Of a stretch of DNA of 59,226 bases, positions 34,391 through 41,954 are shown piece after piece. The stretch comes from a virus. The stretch is taken from IMG/VR virus record IMGVR_UViG_3300020421_000016, positions 1 to 59,226 of that record. The stretch is one strand, 5' to 3'. The translations under genes were made by a program, and so were the position numbers. The first letter of the stretch is position 1; the number at the start of each line of letters is the position of its first letter. The notes beneath the pieces are model-generated. The model was given only the letters and a program-made list of their open reading frames with translations. It ran no database searches and was not told where the DNA came from.

Positions 34391-36087
34391 GTTTCATCTC
34401 CTGTATCCGTATCAGCGTCATCGCCGCTGATTGGAGATTCTCCAGTGTCTAATGCATCTGCATCAGCTTCTGGATCGTCATCAGTGTTTAAATCAAAGTC
34501 GCCACCGCTGTCTAAATCGGGTCTAACTCCTACACTGCTTAGTCCTGCGCCTTCTCCACCTGCACCGCTACCGGATGCATCTGGATTTTCTTCTAACCAC
34601 TGGCTTTCATTATCTAGGATTTCGTCCTCTGTTAAGCCTAAGTATTTCTTAAGTATAAATCTACGTGATAGATATTCACTTCCGTCAACTTGGTTAAACA
34701 CACCAGCACGTGCATTGTCTATTTCAATTTCTCTGTACTGGCTAAAGCTCTGTGGTTCGATAAATCGTAAATCAAACAAACTGCTTTCAATCTGAAAGCC
34801 TCTGTTTCTCAAAAACAATTTAAACTCTTTATCAAATGTTGGCTGAATCATATTCTGCAAACGCTGACAATATTTTGTAAATCTAAATTCTTGAATAAAA
34901 GCTGTGCCTACACGGCCATCATTATATGTACTTGATCCATCTTCAGGACCTGTAGGTAAATAACTGCTTGGTACACGCAATGCCCTTAGCATTTTATTTG
35001 TAAAGTAACGTAAATCGTCTATCTCACCTAAGTTTTGTCCACCTGGTAAAACATCAACTTTACTTCCTCTGCCCTCAGCAGTTTGTGCAAAAAAGTAATC
35101 TTCCATAATGCTTAATGGATTGTATTGTGCATCCATAACATTTTGTCCGCCACCTGTTTTGTTAGGTATACGGCGTTGGTGTATTTCGTTTTTAACTCTT
35201 TCCACAAAGCCCATTGCTTTGTGTGGAGGCATGTTACCAACATCTACATAAAACACACGTCTTTCAGGCGCACGTTGTACACGGTAGATAATAATAGCAT
35301 CTTCCAATAATTCTTTTTGTTTGTAAGTTTTAAAGATAGGATCAAGTATACTTGTACCAAACGGCCAGTTTACATCCATTCCTTCTGTCATAGCAACATG
35401 CATCATATGCTCATTGTTGACTGCAAATTCTTGCTCTTCCATTCCACTACCGCCACTGTTGCTTGTGGCACCGTAGCTACGACCTTCCATACTAGCAAAT
35501 GCACCAGCATTACTGCCGCCACTAAATGTATTGTTGTGCTCTAGTGGTTCAGTTGCAGTTTTATTTTGTAGATTTAAGTCTAGGTTTTTCATAATGTACT
35601 GCTCGGGCTTTTTGCCTTCGCTTTCATTTACCACAACTTTTAATACGTCTTGTGGATTTACATACATTAGTTCCCATGTTTCAGGATCACGAATAAAAGG
35701 TTGATCGCCATACTTAATAACATTACGGAATGTTTTAAACATGCGTCTATCCCAATCATTTAAGTTACACCATTGTCGTAGTGCTTGCTCTAGGATTTTG
35801 CTTTCGCTTTCGCTTGGTTCTGATTTGTATACAACATTAAAGGGAATACCAGTTTCTTCATCAAACTGTGTACTGAATTCCGCAATTGTATCCAATGCCG
35901 CATTAATTTCGCTATCCATGTCCATTTGGTCATATTGCATATAACGCTCGACACGGTTAGGCATACCACTATAAACTTCAGGAAGCCAGCTCTGAAATCG
36001 GCTTGTACTACCACTGCTACCAGAACTACGCCCTTTAGACTTTACTTCCTTGCCTTGGTATACTGTAAAATGTTTTTTCCAACTCAT
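34387..36087 (-). CDS. gp20: Portal vertex protein gp20
   Basis: 566 residues, similar to T4 gp20 (524). Recognisable portal segments include WLPEVYSGMPNRVERYMQYDQM near residue 33 (split: WLPEVYSGMPNR, ERYMQYDQMDMDSEI), YGDQPFIRDPETWELMYVNP, IYRVQRAPERRVFYVDVGNMP and RFTKYCQRLQNMIQPTFDKE. It forms the dodecameric DNA gate and seeds the scaffold. The C-terminal 60 residues are acidic and low complexity (DLNTDDDPEADADALD), absent from T4. It follows late promoter 36118-36125. The start sits after a weak AGAGAT ribosome site. Confidence 0.95.
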   Translation of the reverse strand: MSWKKHFTVYQGKEVKSKGRSSGSSGSTSRFQSWLPEVYSGMPNRVERYMQYDQMDMDSEINAALDTIAEFSTQFDEETGIPFNVVYKSEPSESESKILEQALRQWCNLNDWDRRMFKTFRNVIKYGDQPFIRDPETWELMYVNPQDVLKVVVNESEGKKPEQYIMKNLDLNLQNKTATEPLEHNNTFSGGSNAGAFASMEGRSYGATSNSGGSGMEEQEFAVNNEHMMHVAMTEGMDVNWPFGTSILDPIFKTYKQKELLEDAIIIYRVQRAPERRVFYVDVGNMPPHKAMGFVERVKNEIHQRRIPNKTGGGQNVMDAQYNPLSIMEDYFFAQTAEGRGSKVDVLPGGQNLGEIDDLRYFTNKMLRALRVPSSYLPTGPEDGSSTYNDGRVGTAFIQEFRFTKYCQRLQNMIQPTFDKEFKLFLRNRGFQIESSLFDLRFIEPQSFSQYREIEIDNARAGVFNQVDGSEYLSRRFILKKYLGLTEDEILDNESQWLEENPDASGSGAGGEGAGLSSVGVRPDLDSGGDFDLNTDDDPEADADALDTGESPISGDDADTDTGDET

Positions 36088-36117
36088 TAGATATCTCTTT
36101 AATGTTTTATACTATTA

Positions 36118-36125
36118 TATTTATC
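36118..36125 (-). promoter_or_regulatory. T4-type late promoter (GATAAATA)
   Basis: GATAAATA on minus, 30 bases before the gp20 start and 18 bases after the stop of the tape-measure-like gene. It would open the head operon gp20 to gp23. Confidence 0.6.
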
Positions 36126-36143
36126 AGGATATGTCAATCTTTA

Positions 36144-39100
36144 TTAATTGCTTTCAATTGCATCTGTTTGTTGTTTAAGCAATCTGTTTGTTTCTCGAAG
36201 TTCTCTAAGCATATCTTCGTTAGGATTTCCAGTAGAAAGGCTTTGATTATCACTACTAGACGATTCTGATTGTGTTTCTGTTTGTATCTGGGTACTAACA
36301 GGATTACGTAAATTGTTCATTTCATTTCGTAAATTAGTTGCAGCTTGCTTATTTCCACGCTCTCTGTCTGTTAAAAATTCATCTGCTACTGCTACACCAT
36401 TAATGTTAGTAGGTGCACCACCTACAAAAGTTCCTTTAACATTGTACTCATTTTCGTCAATAATACCCATTGCTCTGCCAACTTCTCGGCCTCTGGCGGC
36501 ACGGTATCTAGGATCTCGTTCTATTTTGCGTAGTTGATTTTCTGCCCTGTTACTGATAGTTTTAGCATGCTGATATTTTTTGTTTATATCTTCATCTTCA
36601 TAACCGTATATTGTAGCCATTTTAGTGGCTTCTTCGTCAGTGCCTGCAATACCAGAATCTAGTAAACTTTGTTTTTGTTCTTCGTTAACACCAATGGCTT
36701 TTGCTTCTCCATATTCAGCTTCTATAGCAGCTTTCAATTCATTTGCTTTTCGTTGCGTGGCGGCAATAGTTTTATGTTGTGCTAATACCTTATCACTTGG
36801 TAAACTAGTAGCACCTTTTGTTAGTGCTTCTTTAACCTCTTTTGCGGCAGTATCAGTAAGTTTACTTAAATTAAGTTCACTTAAATTAATTCTTTCACTC
36901 ATTTTGCCTTCGTTAAATTTTGCTAGTTCAGGATTTCTTGTGCGTTCTTCTGCAGTCATTTGCCTTTCGTTTAGTGCTGATACAATATATTTTCCAGTTG
37001 CTTCTCCGTTTTCATCAAGTTGCTCCCTGATGTTAACGCTGTCTACTTGATCTGCAAAACTTTTTTGTAAGTTGTTGCCTAACGCAACTGCTTCTTTATA
37101 ACTTTGTGCAACTAAACCTTGCCCGTCCTCTGTTCCCATTGTTTTCAATATATCTTTAGATTTTATTTTTTCTAAAGACTCTTTCATTTGCGCTAACTGT
37201 TCTGCTTCTTTTTCAGTTAGTGTATTTCCTGCGGCTTGTAGTTCATTTAATCTCTTTATTTCTGCAAGCATTAATGCTTGAATATTGGCTTGATCTTCTG
37301 CAATACCCTTGCTTTCTCTACCCCAATATACATTCTCTCCGTCTTCACTTCGTTTAATTCTATCTTGTGCTTCTGCTATTTTTAAGTTCATAGCGTCTGC
37401 ACTTGCTCTACGTTTAGCTTCTTCTGGGTCTAACCCTTCTTTTTCGTATACTTTAGCAATATCCCTAGCAAGTAATCCAGCATCTATAACTACACTTGCA
37501 GCTGTTCCTGCAACTGGAATTGTGCCTGCTATACCACTTCCAACTTCTCCAGCGGCTCCTAGAAAATCACCTTCCAGTAATCTATCTAAGCCAAATGCAA
37601 GTCCTGCAATTATACTGACACCTGGTATCTTTTTAGCAATGCTTTTACCTACACTTTTTGCTGATGTTTCTGCAACTTGTTTGGCAACTGATTTTCCAAC
37701 TTTTTCTGCTGTTTCTTTAGCAGTAACTACAGCAGTGCTTTTTGCAACGTTCTTTGTTGCGTCTTTGGCAACGTTGGCAACAGTTTTAGCAGTATTTTTT
37801 ACTGTATTTGCGGCGGCTGGTGCTTTTTTAACAACGCCTGGAGTTGCTTTTACTACATTTTTTGCACCTTGAAACAGTTTTCTGCCGGCCATAAATCCGC
37901 CTCTGCCTAACATTGCTAATGGACCAAGTGTTAGGGCAGCACCTACACCTACAATAGCGCCTAGTATAAGTTTAAGAGTACCGTTAGCGTCTCCTAGGCT
38001 TGTTAAAATACCGCCCAACAATCCATCTCGCATAACATTTTCGCCAAGTTTATCTATAGCAGTAACTAATCCTTTTCCGTCATCTCGCTCTGCACCTGTT
38101 AGATCCATGAATGCTTCCATACCTGCGGCTTTAAGTTTATTACTTGTATCTTCTATTGTAGCGGATAAATCAACAAATGTGTCGTCATCCATAGTTTCAC
38201 GTTGTTTTTTAATTCCTTTTAATAACGCTTCTTGTTCTCCGTTAATACCTACCAATGCAGATACAAAATTCAGCGATTGTTTATCTTGTTCATCTGCACT
38301 GTCTCCTAAATTATTAACACGGTCTTCTAACATTCTAAGAGTGCTTTCTGGAACAGAGTCCTTTAATGCAACTACTTTAGATATTAGTGTTGTGTTTAAT
38401 TCATCAAGAGCAGCCGTATCATTAGGGTCTATATTAACTGCTGAATTGACAAGTCCATCGATTTCCTGAAGTAACTGTTGTGCATTTGGACCAAGTCTAG
38501 CAAAAGTATCAGCTAGTTCACCCCCTAAGTTGCCTTGAAATATACTAAATTTTTCTTGACCTCTAGCACTACGTAAAAGTTGAGTACTAAGATCTTTACC
38601 TAAAGGACCAAGCGCACTAAAAATACTAACAACACCGTTTAATTGTGGTGTGCTTGCGGCAAATCTACGTAAACCTGGATCATCTGCAAGTTCAGTACGT
38701 GCTCTTAGCATTTCCCTACGGTCAGCACCTGTAATACTTGCTAGTGCAGTTGTTTCCTGTACAAGATTTCTAAAACTATTGTTAACACCTTGTGAAATTT
38801 GACGTTCAGTTTGTCCAGCACTTCTGCGAAGTTCGATTTCTTCGCTTAACAAATCATTAAATTCTGTATTAGTAAGACCCATTTGGGTTCCTGATTGACG
38901 GATCTGGTTGCTGAGTCTTGCAAAAGCCATCATTCCTTCAGTTGTGTTACTACCCAATGCCTTAAATGTCATAGCGTTGGCTTGTGCAATCTTAGCTAAA
39001 CCTTCAAGCCCTGTACCAGCAAGTGCAGCAGTAGATCTTAAATCTACTAAACCTACACCAAATCCACTACCTACATTTGTTAACTGACTAAGATTATTAG

Positions 39101-39626
39101 CAAAAGTTACTGTGCTTTTAGCAGCAAATCCTGCTACTGCACCTAATCCTACAATGCCACCTGCGGCTTTTGCAAATCCTTCAAAATCTCCGCCAGCAAT
39201 GCCTTTGATTCCATCTTTAAAGTTACTGCCTAAACTGTTAAAGTGTTTTCCTAAATCTCTAGACAAGTCTTTGTATGCTTGTCTAAATTTAAGTGCTTCT
39301 TTTAAGTCTTGTTTGCCTCGTTTTTCACTTTGTTTGTTTTGCTTATCGCCACTTTTGCCAACAGCGTTCGCTACGTCTTCTACTGCCGCTTCTAAATCTT
39401 TAATTACTTTGGTATTTTCTCTAGATATTTTACTAGGCATTCTTTCTTGTGCCTTGAGCATTGCATCTAAAGTTTTAAAACTTTGCTTGTTTGCAGTAAA
39501 TAAATTCTTAAGCAGAGCATTATTATCTTTATCTAAATCAATAACTCTATTAAGTTGCTCTTCACTAGCCCATTTTGGTACACGAATGCTTTGTCCACCA
39601 AATTCTATTTCATGCATGTCAGCCAT
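36144..39626 (-). CDS. Large tape-measure-like virion protein
   Basis: 1160 residues, Ala/Leu/Gly rich and mostly helical. Residues 1-110 are coiled coil. An Ala/Gly-rich hydrophobic region lies near 155-175, and a clear membrane-like segment near 548-572 (LKLILGAIVGVGAALTLGPLAML). A Lys/Ala-rich repetitive stretch follows near 580-660 (KNTAKTVANVAKDATKNVAK). A second hydrophobic block near 665-720 contains IPGVSIIAGLAFGLDRLL and GTIPVAGTAASVVIDAGLLA. Tape measures combine helical length with membrane-inserting segments for DNA delivery. T4 gp29 has 590 residues, so this is twice as long. A baseplate-hub or internal tail protein is the alternative. Late promoter at 39697-39704. Confidence 0.65.
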   Translation of the reverse strand: MADMHEIEFGGQSIRVPKWASEEQLNRVIDLDKDNNALLKNLFTANKQSFKTLDAMLKAQERMPSKISRENTKVIKDLEAAVEDVANAVGKSGDKQNKQSEKRGKQDLKEALKFRQAYKDLSRDLGKHFNSLGSNFKDGIKGIAGGDFEGFAKAAGGIVGLGAVAGFAAKSTVTFANNLSQLTNVGSGFGVGLVDLRSTAALAGTGLEGLAKIAQANAMTFKALGSNTTEGMMAFARLSNQIRQSGTQMGLTNTEFNDLLSEEIELRRSAGQTERQISQGVNNSFRNLVQETTALASITGADRREMLRARTELADDPGLRRFAASTPQLNGVVSIFSALGPLGKDLSTQLLRSARGQEKFSIFQGNLGGELADTFARLGPNAQQLLQEIDGLVNSAVNIDPNDTAALDELNTTLISKVVALKDSVPESTLRMLEDRVNNLGDSADEQDKQSLNFVSALVGINGEQEALLKGIKKQRETMDDDTFVDLSATIEDTSNKLKAAGMEAFMDLTGAERDDGKGLVTAIDKLGENVMRDGLLGGILTSLGDANGTLKLILGAIVGVGAALTLGPLAMLGRGGFMAGRKLFQGAKNVVKATPGVVKKAPAAANTVKNTAKTVANVAKDATKNVAKSTAVVTAKETAEKVGKSVAKQVAETSAKSVGKSIAKKIPGVSIIAGLAFGLDRLLEGDFLGAAGEVGSGIAGTIPVAGTAASVVIDAGLLARDIAKVYEKEGLDPEEAKRRASADAMNLKIAEAQDRIKRSEDGENVYWGRESKGIAEDQANIQALMLAEIKRLNELQAAGNTLTEKEAEQLAQMKESLEKIKSKDILKTMGTEDGQGLVAQSYKEAVALGNNLQKSFADQVDSVNIREQLDENGEATGKYIVSALNERQMTAEERTRNPELAKFNEGKMSERINLSELNLSKLTDTAAKEVKEALTKGATSLPSDKVLAQHKTIAATQRKANELKAAIEAEYGEAKAIGVNEEQKQSLLDSGIAGTDEEATKMATIYGYEDEDINKKYQHAKTISNRAENQLRKIERDPRYRAARGREVGRAMGIIDENEYNVKGTFVGGAPTNINGVAVADEFLTDRERGNKQAATNLRNEMNNLRNPVSTQIQTETQSESSSSDNQSLSTGNPNEDMLRELRETNRLLKQQTDAIESN

Positions 39627-39653
39627 ATGCTAAAAATACCCATTATATACGTA

Positions 39654-39661
39654 GATAAATA
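39654..39661 (+). promoter_or_regulatory. T4-type late promoter (GATAAATA) for gp26
   Basis: GATAAATA on plus, 54 bases before the gp26 start. The expected start site is near 39667, just before an 11-bp hairpin at 39670-39698. Confidence 0.5.
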
Positions 39662-39669
39662 CTTTTATC

Positions 39670-39698
39670 GTAGTAAGGTTATAGAAAACCGTTACTAC
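39670..39698. other. Bulged 11-bp hairpin between divergent late promoters
   Basis: GTAGTAA and GGTT (39670-39680) pair with AACC and TTACTAC (39687-39698) around a six-base loop with one bulged G at 39691. On the plus strand it would be the 5' end of the gp26 mRNA. It also separates the two opposing promoter elements. Confidence 0.45.
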
Positions 39699-39704
39699 TA
39701 TTTA
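39697..39704 (-). promoter_or_regulatory. T4-type late promoter (CATAAATA) for the tape-measure-like gene
   Basis: CATAAATA on minus, 70 bases before the start at 39626. It lies to the right of the plus-strand element, so the two transcripts would overlap at their 5' ends. Confidence 0.5.
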
Positions 39705-39715
39705 TGAGGTAGAAA

Positions 39716-40555
39716 ATGAGCGAAAATCCACTAAAGCATTTATATAGAAGTAAAACAGTATATGTAGAACTTCCAAGTAAAGGAAAATTTTATAAAAAGC
39801 CGCCAAAATTTTCAGTAGACGGAGAAATAGGTGTAATGCCTATGACTACTAATGACGAGCTAAAGTTAAAAAGTCCAGATGCATTATTTAACGGTGAGGC
39901 TATGTTTGATATGCTATCAAGTTGTGTACCAGACATTGAAAATCCACGTGAAATACCTGCATGTGATTTAGATGTATTGGTATTTGCAATACGTATTGCA
40001 ACATCTGGAGATGAAATGGAAATAAGCAGTGAATGTCCTCACTGTGAAAAAACACATGAATATGAAGTAAATCTAACACGGTTTATGGCAAGTGCTAAAG
40101 AAATGGAATTGGATCCTACTGTGCAAATAGACGAAAACACTACTGTACATGTAAGACCCTATAGTTTAGAAAGCAGAATGAAAACACAAATCCAACAATT
40201 TCATGCTTACAGAATGGAAAGTATGTTAAATGGAGGAGATATTTCTCAAGATCGTAAAGTAGAATTATTTAATGATGCACTAGCGGCGGCTAGCAGTATA
40301 AGTGTAGAACTTGTAGCATCAAACATTACAAAAGTCGAACTTAAATCTGGAGAAGATGTTACTGCCGTAGAAGAGTACGATCACATATATCAATGGGTTA
40401 TGAATATGGATAGCAACACATACAAAAAAATTATTGGCCATATCCGTAAACTAAGTGATGCTAATATAGAAAAAGAAGTTGTATTAAACTGTGCTGGATG
40501 TAATAAAGAATATCGTAGCGATATAGATTTGGATCCCACAAATTTTTTCACATGA
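39716..40555 (+). CDS. gp26: Baseplate hub subunit gp26-like
   Basis: 279 residues. Opening residues (LYRSKTVYVELPSKGKFY) and VDGEIGVMPMTTNDELKLKSPDALFNG are typical of T4-like gp26 hub proteins, which are longer than T4's own 208 residues in marine phages. Two CxxC pairs (SECPHCEKTHEYEV near residue 107, LNCAGCNKEY near residue 259) probably hold one zinc ion. A GAGG ribosome site precedes the ATG. The next small gene follows immediately. The gene lies apart from the main baseplate operon and is transcribed towards the gene-free stretch at 40783. Confidence 0.85.
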   Translation: MSENPLKHLYRSKTVYVELPSKGKFYKKPPKFSVDGEIGVMPMTTNDELKLKSPDALFNGEAMFDMLSSCVPDIENPREIPACDLDVLVFAIRIATSGDEMEISSECPHCEKTHEYEVNLTRFMASAKEMELDPTVQIDENTTVHVRPYSLESRMKTQIQQFHAYRMESMLNGGDISQDRKVELFNDALAAASSISVELVASNITKVELKSGEDVTAVEEYDHIYQWVMNMDSNTYKKIIGHIRKLSDANIEKEVVLNCAGCNKEYRSDIDLDPTNFFT

Positions 40556-40566
40556 GGGCAATTAGA

Positions 40567-40782
40567 ATGACTCCTCAAGAATTGCAGGAGTATACTAAAA
40601 AACTAGTTGCCCAGCAAAAGAATTATCAAAATATTATATTAGAAACAGTTGCTTATAGTAACGGAAGTCTATCATATAACGAAGCATTACAAATGTCAAG
40701 TAGTGCATTTAACCAATTCGAAAAGACACTTGTTAAAAAGATTAAACAGGATAAAGGAATATCTGAATCCAATATGTTATAA
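40567..40782 (+). CDS. Small helical protein downstream of gp26
   Basis: About 71 residues from MTPQELQEYTKKL. I chose the ATG at 40567 because GAGGG lies eight bases before it; an ATG at 40552, overlapping the gp26 stop as ATGA, is the alternative and adds five residues. The protein is helical and charged, with LETVAYSNGSLSYNEALQMSS in the middle (21 residues, split: LETVAYSNGSLS, YNEALQMSS). T4 places the hub-assembly gene 51 near 26, but this protein is far shorter than gp51, so identity is not claimed. Hub-assembly help is inferred. Confidence 0.65.
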   Translation: MTPQELQEYTKKLVAQQKNYQNIILETVAYSNGSLSYNEALQMSSSAFNQFEKTLVKKIKQDKGISESNML

Positions 40783-40791
40783 TCTTGTTTA

Positions 40792-40815
40792 CGTTGTCTA
40801 ACGACAACGGATTTA
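40792..40815 (+). terminator. Candidate terminator of the gp26 transcript
   Basis: CGTTGTC (40792-40798) and GACAACG (40803-40809) form a perfect 7-bp stem with loop TAAC, ten bases after the stop of the small gene and followed by GATTTATT. The tail is only partly T-rich, so strength is uncertain. The minus strand has no T-run after the stem. Confidence 0.5.
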
Positions 40816-40885
40816 TTCATTTCATTCATAAATCATTTATTATTATTAGAAGTAATTATCTTTAGCTTTACCATGATGTCAGTCA

Positions 40886-41186
40886 CACTTAGCCTGATTA
40901 AGGCCAAGTGCATCTGAAAAACTTTACCAGTCAATCGCGCCACACTACATATCGAAAAACCTTTATAACGTAAGGTAAGGGCGGTTGTGCGGTACCCTTT
41001 TACATTCTGCTTACAACGCAGGAACACAGATGGCCATATGTAGCGACCCATCTGCTACCCGTGAGTTCCAATAGTCAGGAGAGCTCACTCATTTTGGTTT
41101 GTCAAACCAACGTATAGACTGCAACACACCACGCCATCGACATCAGCTCACACTGGCAGAATCTTGGTGAGTCGAGAATCCCCGAC
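40886..41186. ncRNA. Candidate structured RNA or regulatory element, strand unknown
   Basis: The gene-free stretch 40783-41203 contains no convincing coding frame. GC is 50 % over 40981-41160 (90 of 180 counted), against 32-33 % in sampled coding lines. Hairpins follow each other almost without overlap: 40886-40910 (9 bp), 40960-40975, 40977-40999, 41007-41021, 41027-41054 (7 bp), 41061-41088 (up to 8 bp), 41094-41110 (7 bp, three-base loop), a two-part stem 41127-41169 and 41171-41186. Strand evidence conflicts: the first stem is fully paired only on minus (G-U), the sixth only on plus (U-G). No tRNA, tmRNA, RNase P or known riboswitch core was recognised. It lies between two convergent operons. 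Confidence 0.5.
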
Positions 41187-41203
41187 CAATCAAAGTTGCT
41201 ATA

Positions 41204-41665
41204 TTATTTGGAGTTTATATTAGCCTGAGTTTTGCGGTGCTCTAATAGACGTTCTCTTAATATATTACTGCCTCCAACTCTTACGTTGATAATGCCATTG
41301 TAATATTCGTCTGTTTCCAGCACACTGCGATCAAATTGTTCTTTTGCTTCTAAGTAACTGAGTTCGCCTTTGCTTTCACAATAATAAAGTATTTGCCTTG
41401 TAAAATTGTTTTCGCCTAATTCTTCTACATCTCTGTTTAGTTTATCACTTGAGCCCCAATAGGTGCGCCAATCACTTTCTTTAGTGCTTCGTCTTTTGTT
41501 CTTTTTGCCTTTTAGAGGTTTTTTTGTAACTTTAAATCTTGCTAATTTTTTGCCTATATATTTTCTATCATTCGTCAGATTGGTAATTATGTAGACAAAT
41601 CCTACACAAGTTTCCGGAAGTTCTTCAACTTTTATTCCGTTATAAGTCCAATCACTTTTTGCCAC
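41204..41665 (-). CDS. GIY-YIG-like endonuclease domain protein
   Basis: 153 residues. GFVYIITNLTNDRKYIGKK near residues 22-40 carries the FVY and YIG strands of the GIY-YIG fold with typical spacing. The catalytic-type Glu is probably in SYLEAKEQF near residue 105. A basic stretch (KKPLKGKKNKRRSTK) follows YIG. Homing endonucleases of T4 (Seg) and stand-alone nucleases share this fold. No DNA-binding repeat module is seen at the C-terminus, so it may be a conserved accessory nuclease. Last gene of the gp55-gp47-gp46 operon, overlapping its neighbour by 14 bases. Confidence 0.75.
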   Translation of the reverse strand: MAKSDWTYNGIKVEELPETCVGFVYIITNLTNDRKYIGKKLARFKVTKKPLKGKKNKRRSTKESDWRTYWGSSDKLNRDVEELGENNFTRQILYYCESKGELSYLEAKEQFDRSVLETDEYYNGIINVRVGGSNILRERLLEHRKTQANINSK

Positions 41666-41954
41666 GTTTGCTCATTTTCTCCAATGTATGTATACCAATA
41701 TTGCTGATATTATCTATTTTTCTATGGCCTGTGTATCTTTGCCTAATAGTTTTGTCGCTTGGTCTTTCATATATTGAAGTTAAATCGCTTGAATCAATTA
41801 TTCCACTATCCACAATCCATTTGTAACTATCATTTTTAACAGAGACGTCATAGCCGTCCCAATTAGTTACTTTAGATTCGGGTACTTTTAATGTAACACC
41901 CGTATCAGGATCTGTCAATGTGATTGTTACACGTTCATTTTTATTCTTCGACAT
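41652..41954 (-). CDS. Small protein of unknown function after gp46
   Basis: About 100 residues from MSKNKNERV. This start overlaps gp46 by 14 bases; an ATG 33 bases further up (MVLLRLTQ) would overlap by 47 and is less likely. Residues 5-40 look like a small beta domain (VTITLTDPDTGVTLKV). The C-terminal half is basic (SDKTIRQRYTGHRK, KMSKRGKK), suggesting nucleic-acid contact. Between the recombination nuclease and a GIY-YIG protein, a DNA-metabolism role is plausible. No family recognised. Confidence 0.6.
   Translation of the reverse strand: MSKNKNERVTITLTDPDTGVTLKVPESKVTNWDGYDVSVKNDSYKWIVDSGIIDSSDLTSIYERPSDKTIRQRYTGHRKIDNISNIGIHTLEKMSKRGKK

Noticed and set aside
36313-37872. Long plus-strand frames opposite the tape-measure-like gene
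   Set aside because: They mirror a long coding gene with strong helical pattern, lack ribosome sites and have no recognisable domain.
40833-41051. Minus-strand 72-codon open frame in the gene-free stretch
   Set aside because: No ribosome site, composition unlike its neighbours, and it runs through several hairpins; an accidental frame is more likely.
40980-41190. tRNA or tmRNA in the GC-rich stretch
   Set aside because: One stem-loop resembles an anticodon arm (TTACAAC loop), but no D arm, no TTCRA T-loop and no acceptor pairing fit. No tmRNA tag frame or end motif was found.
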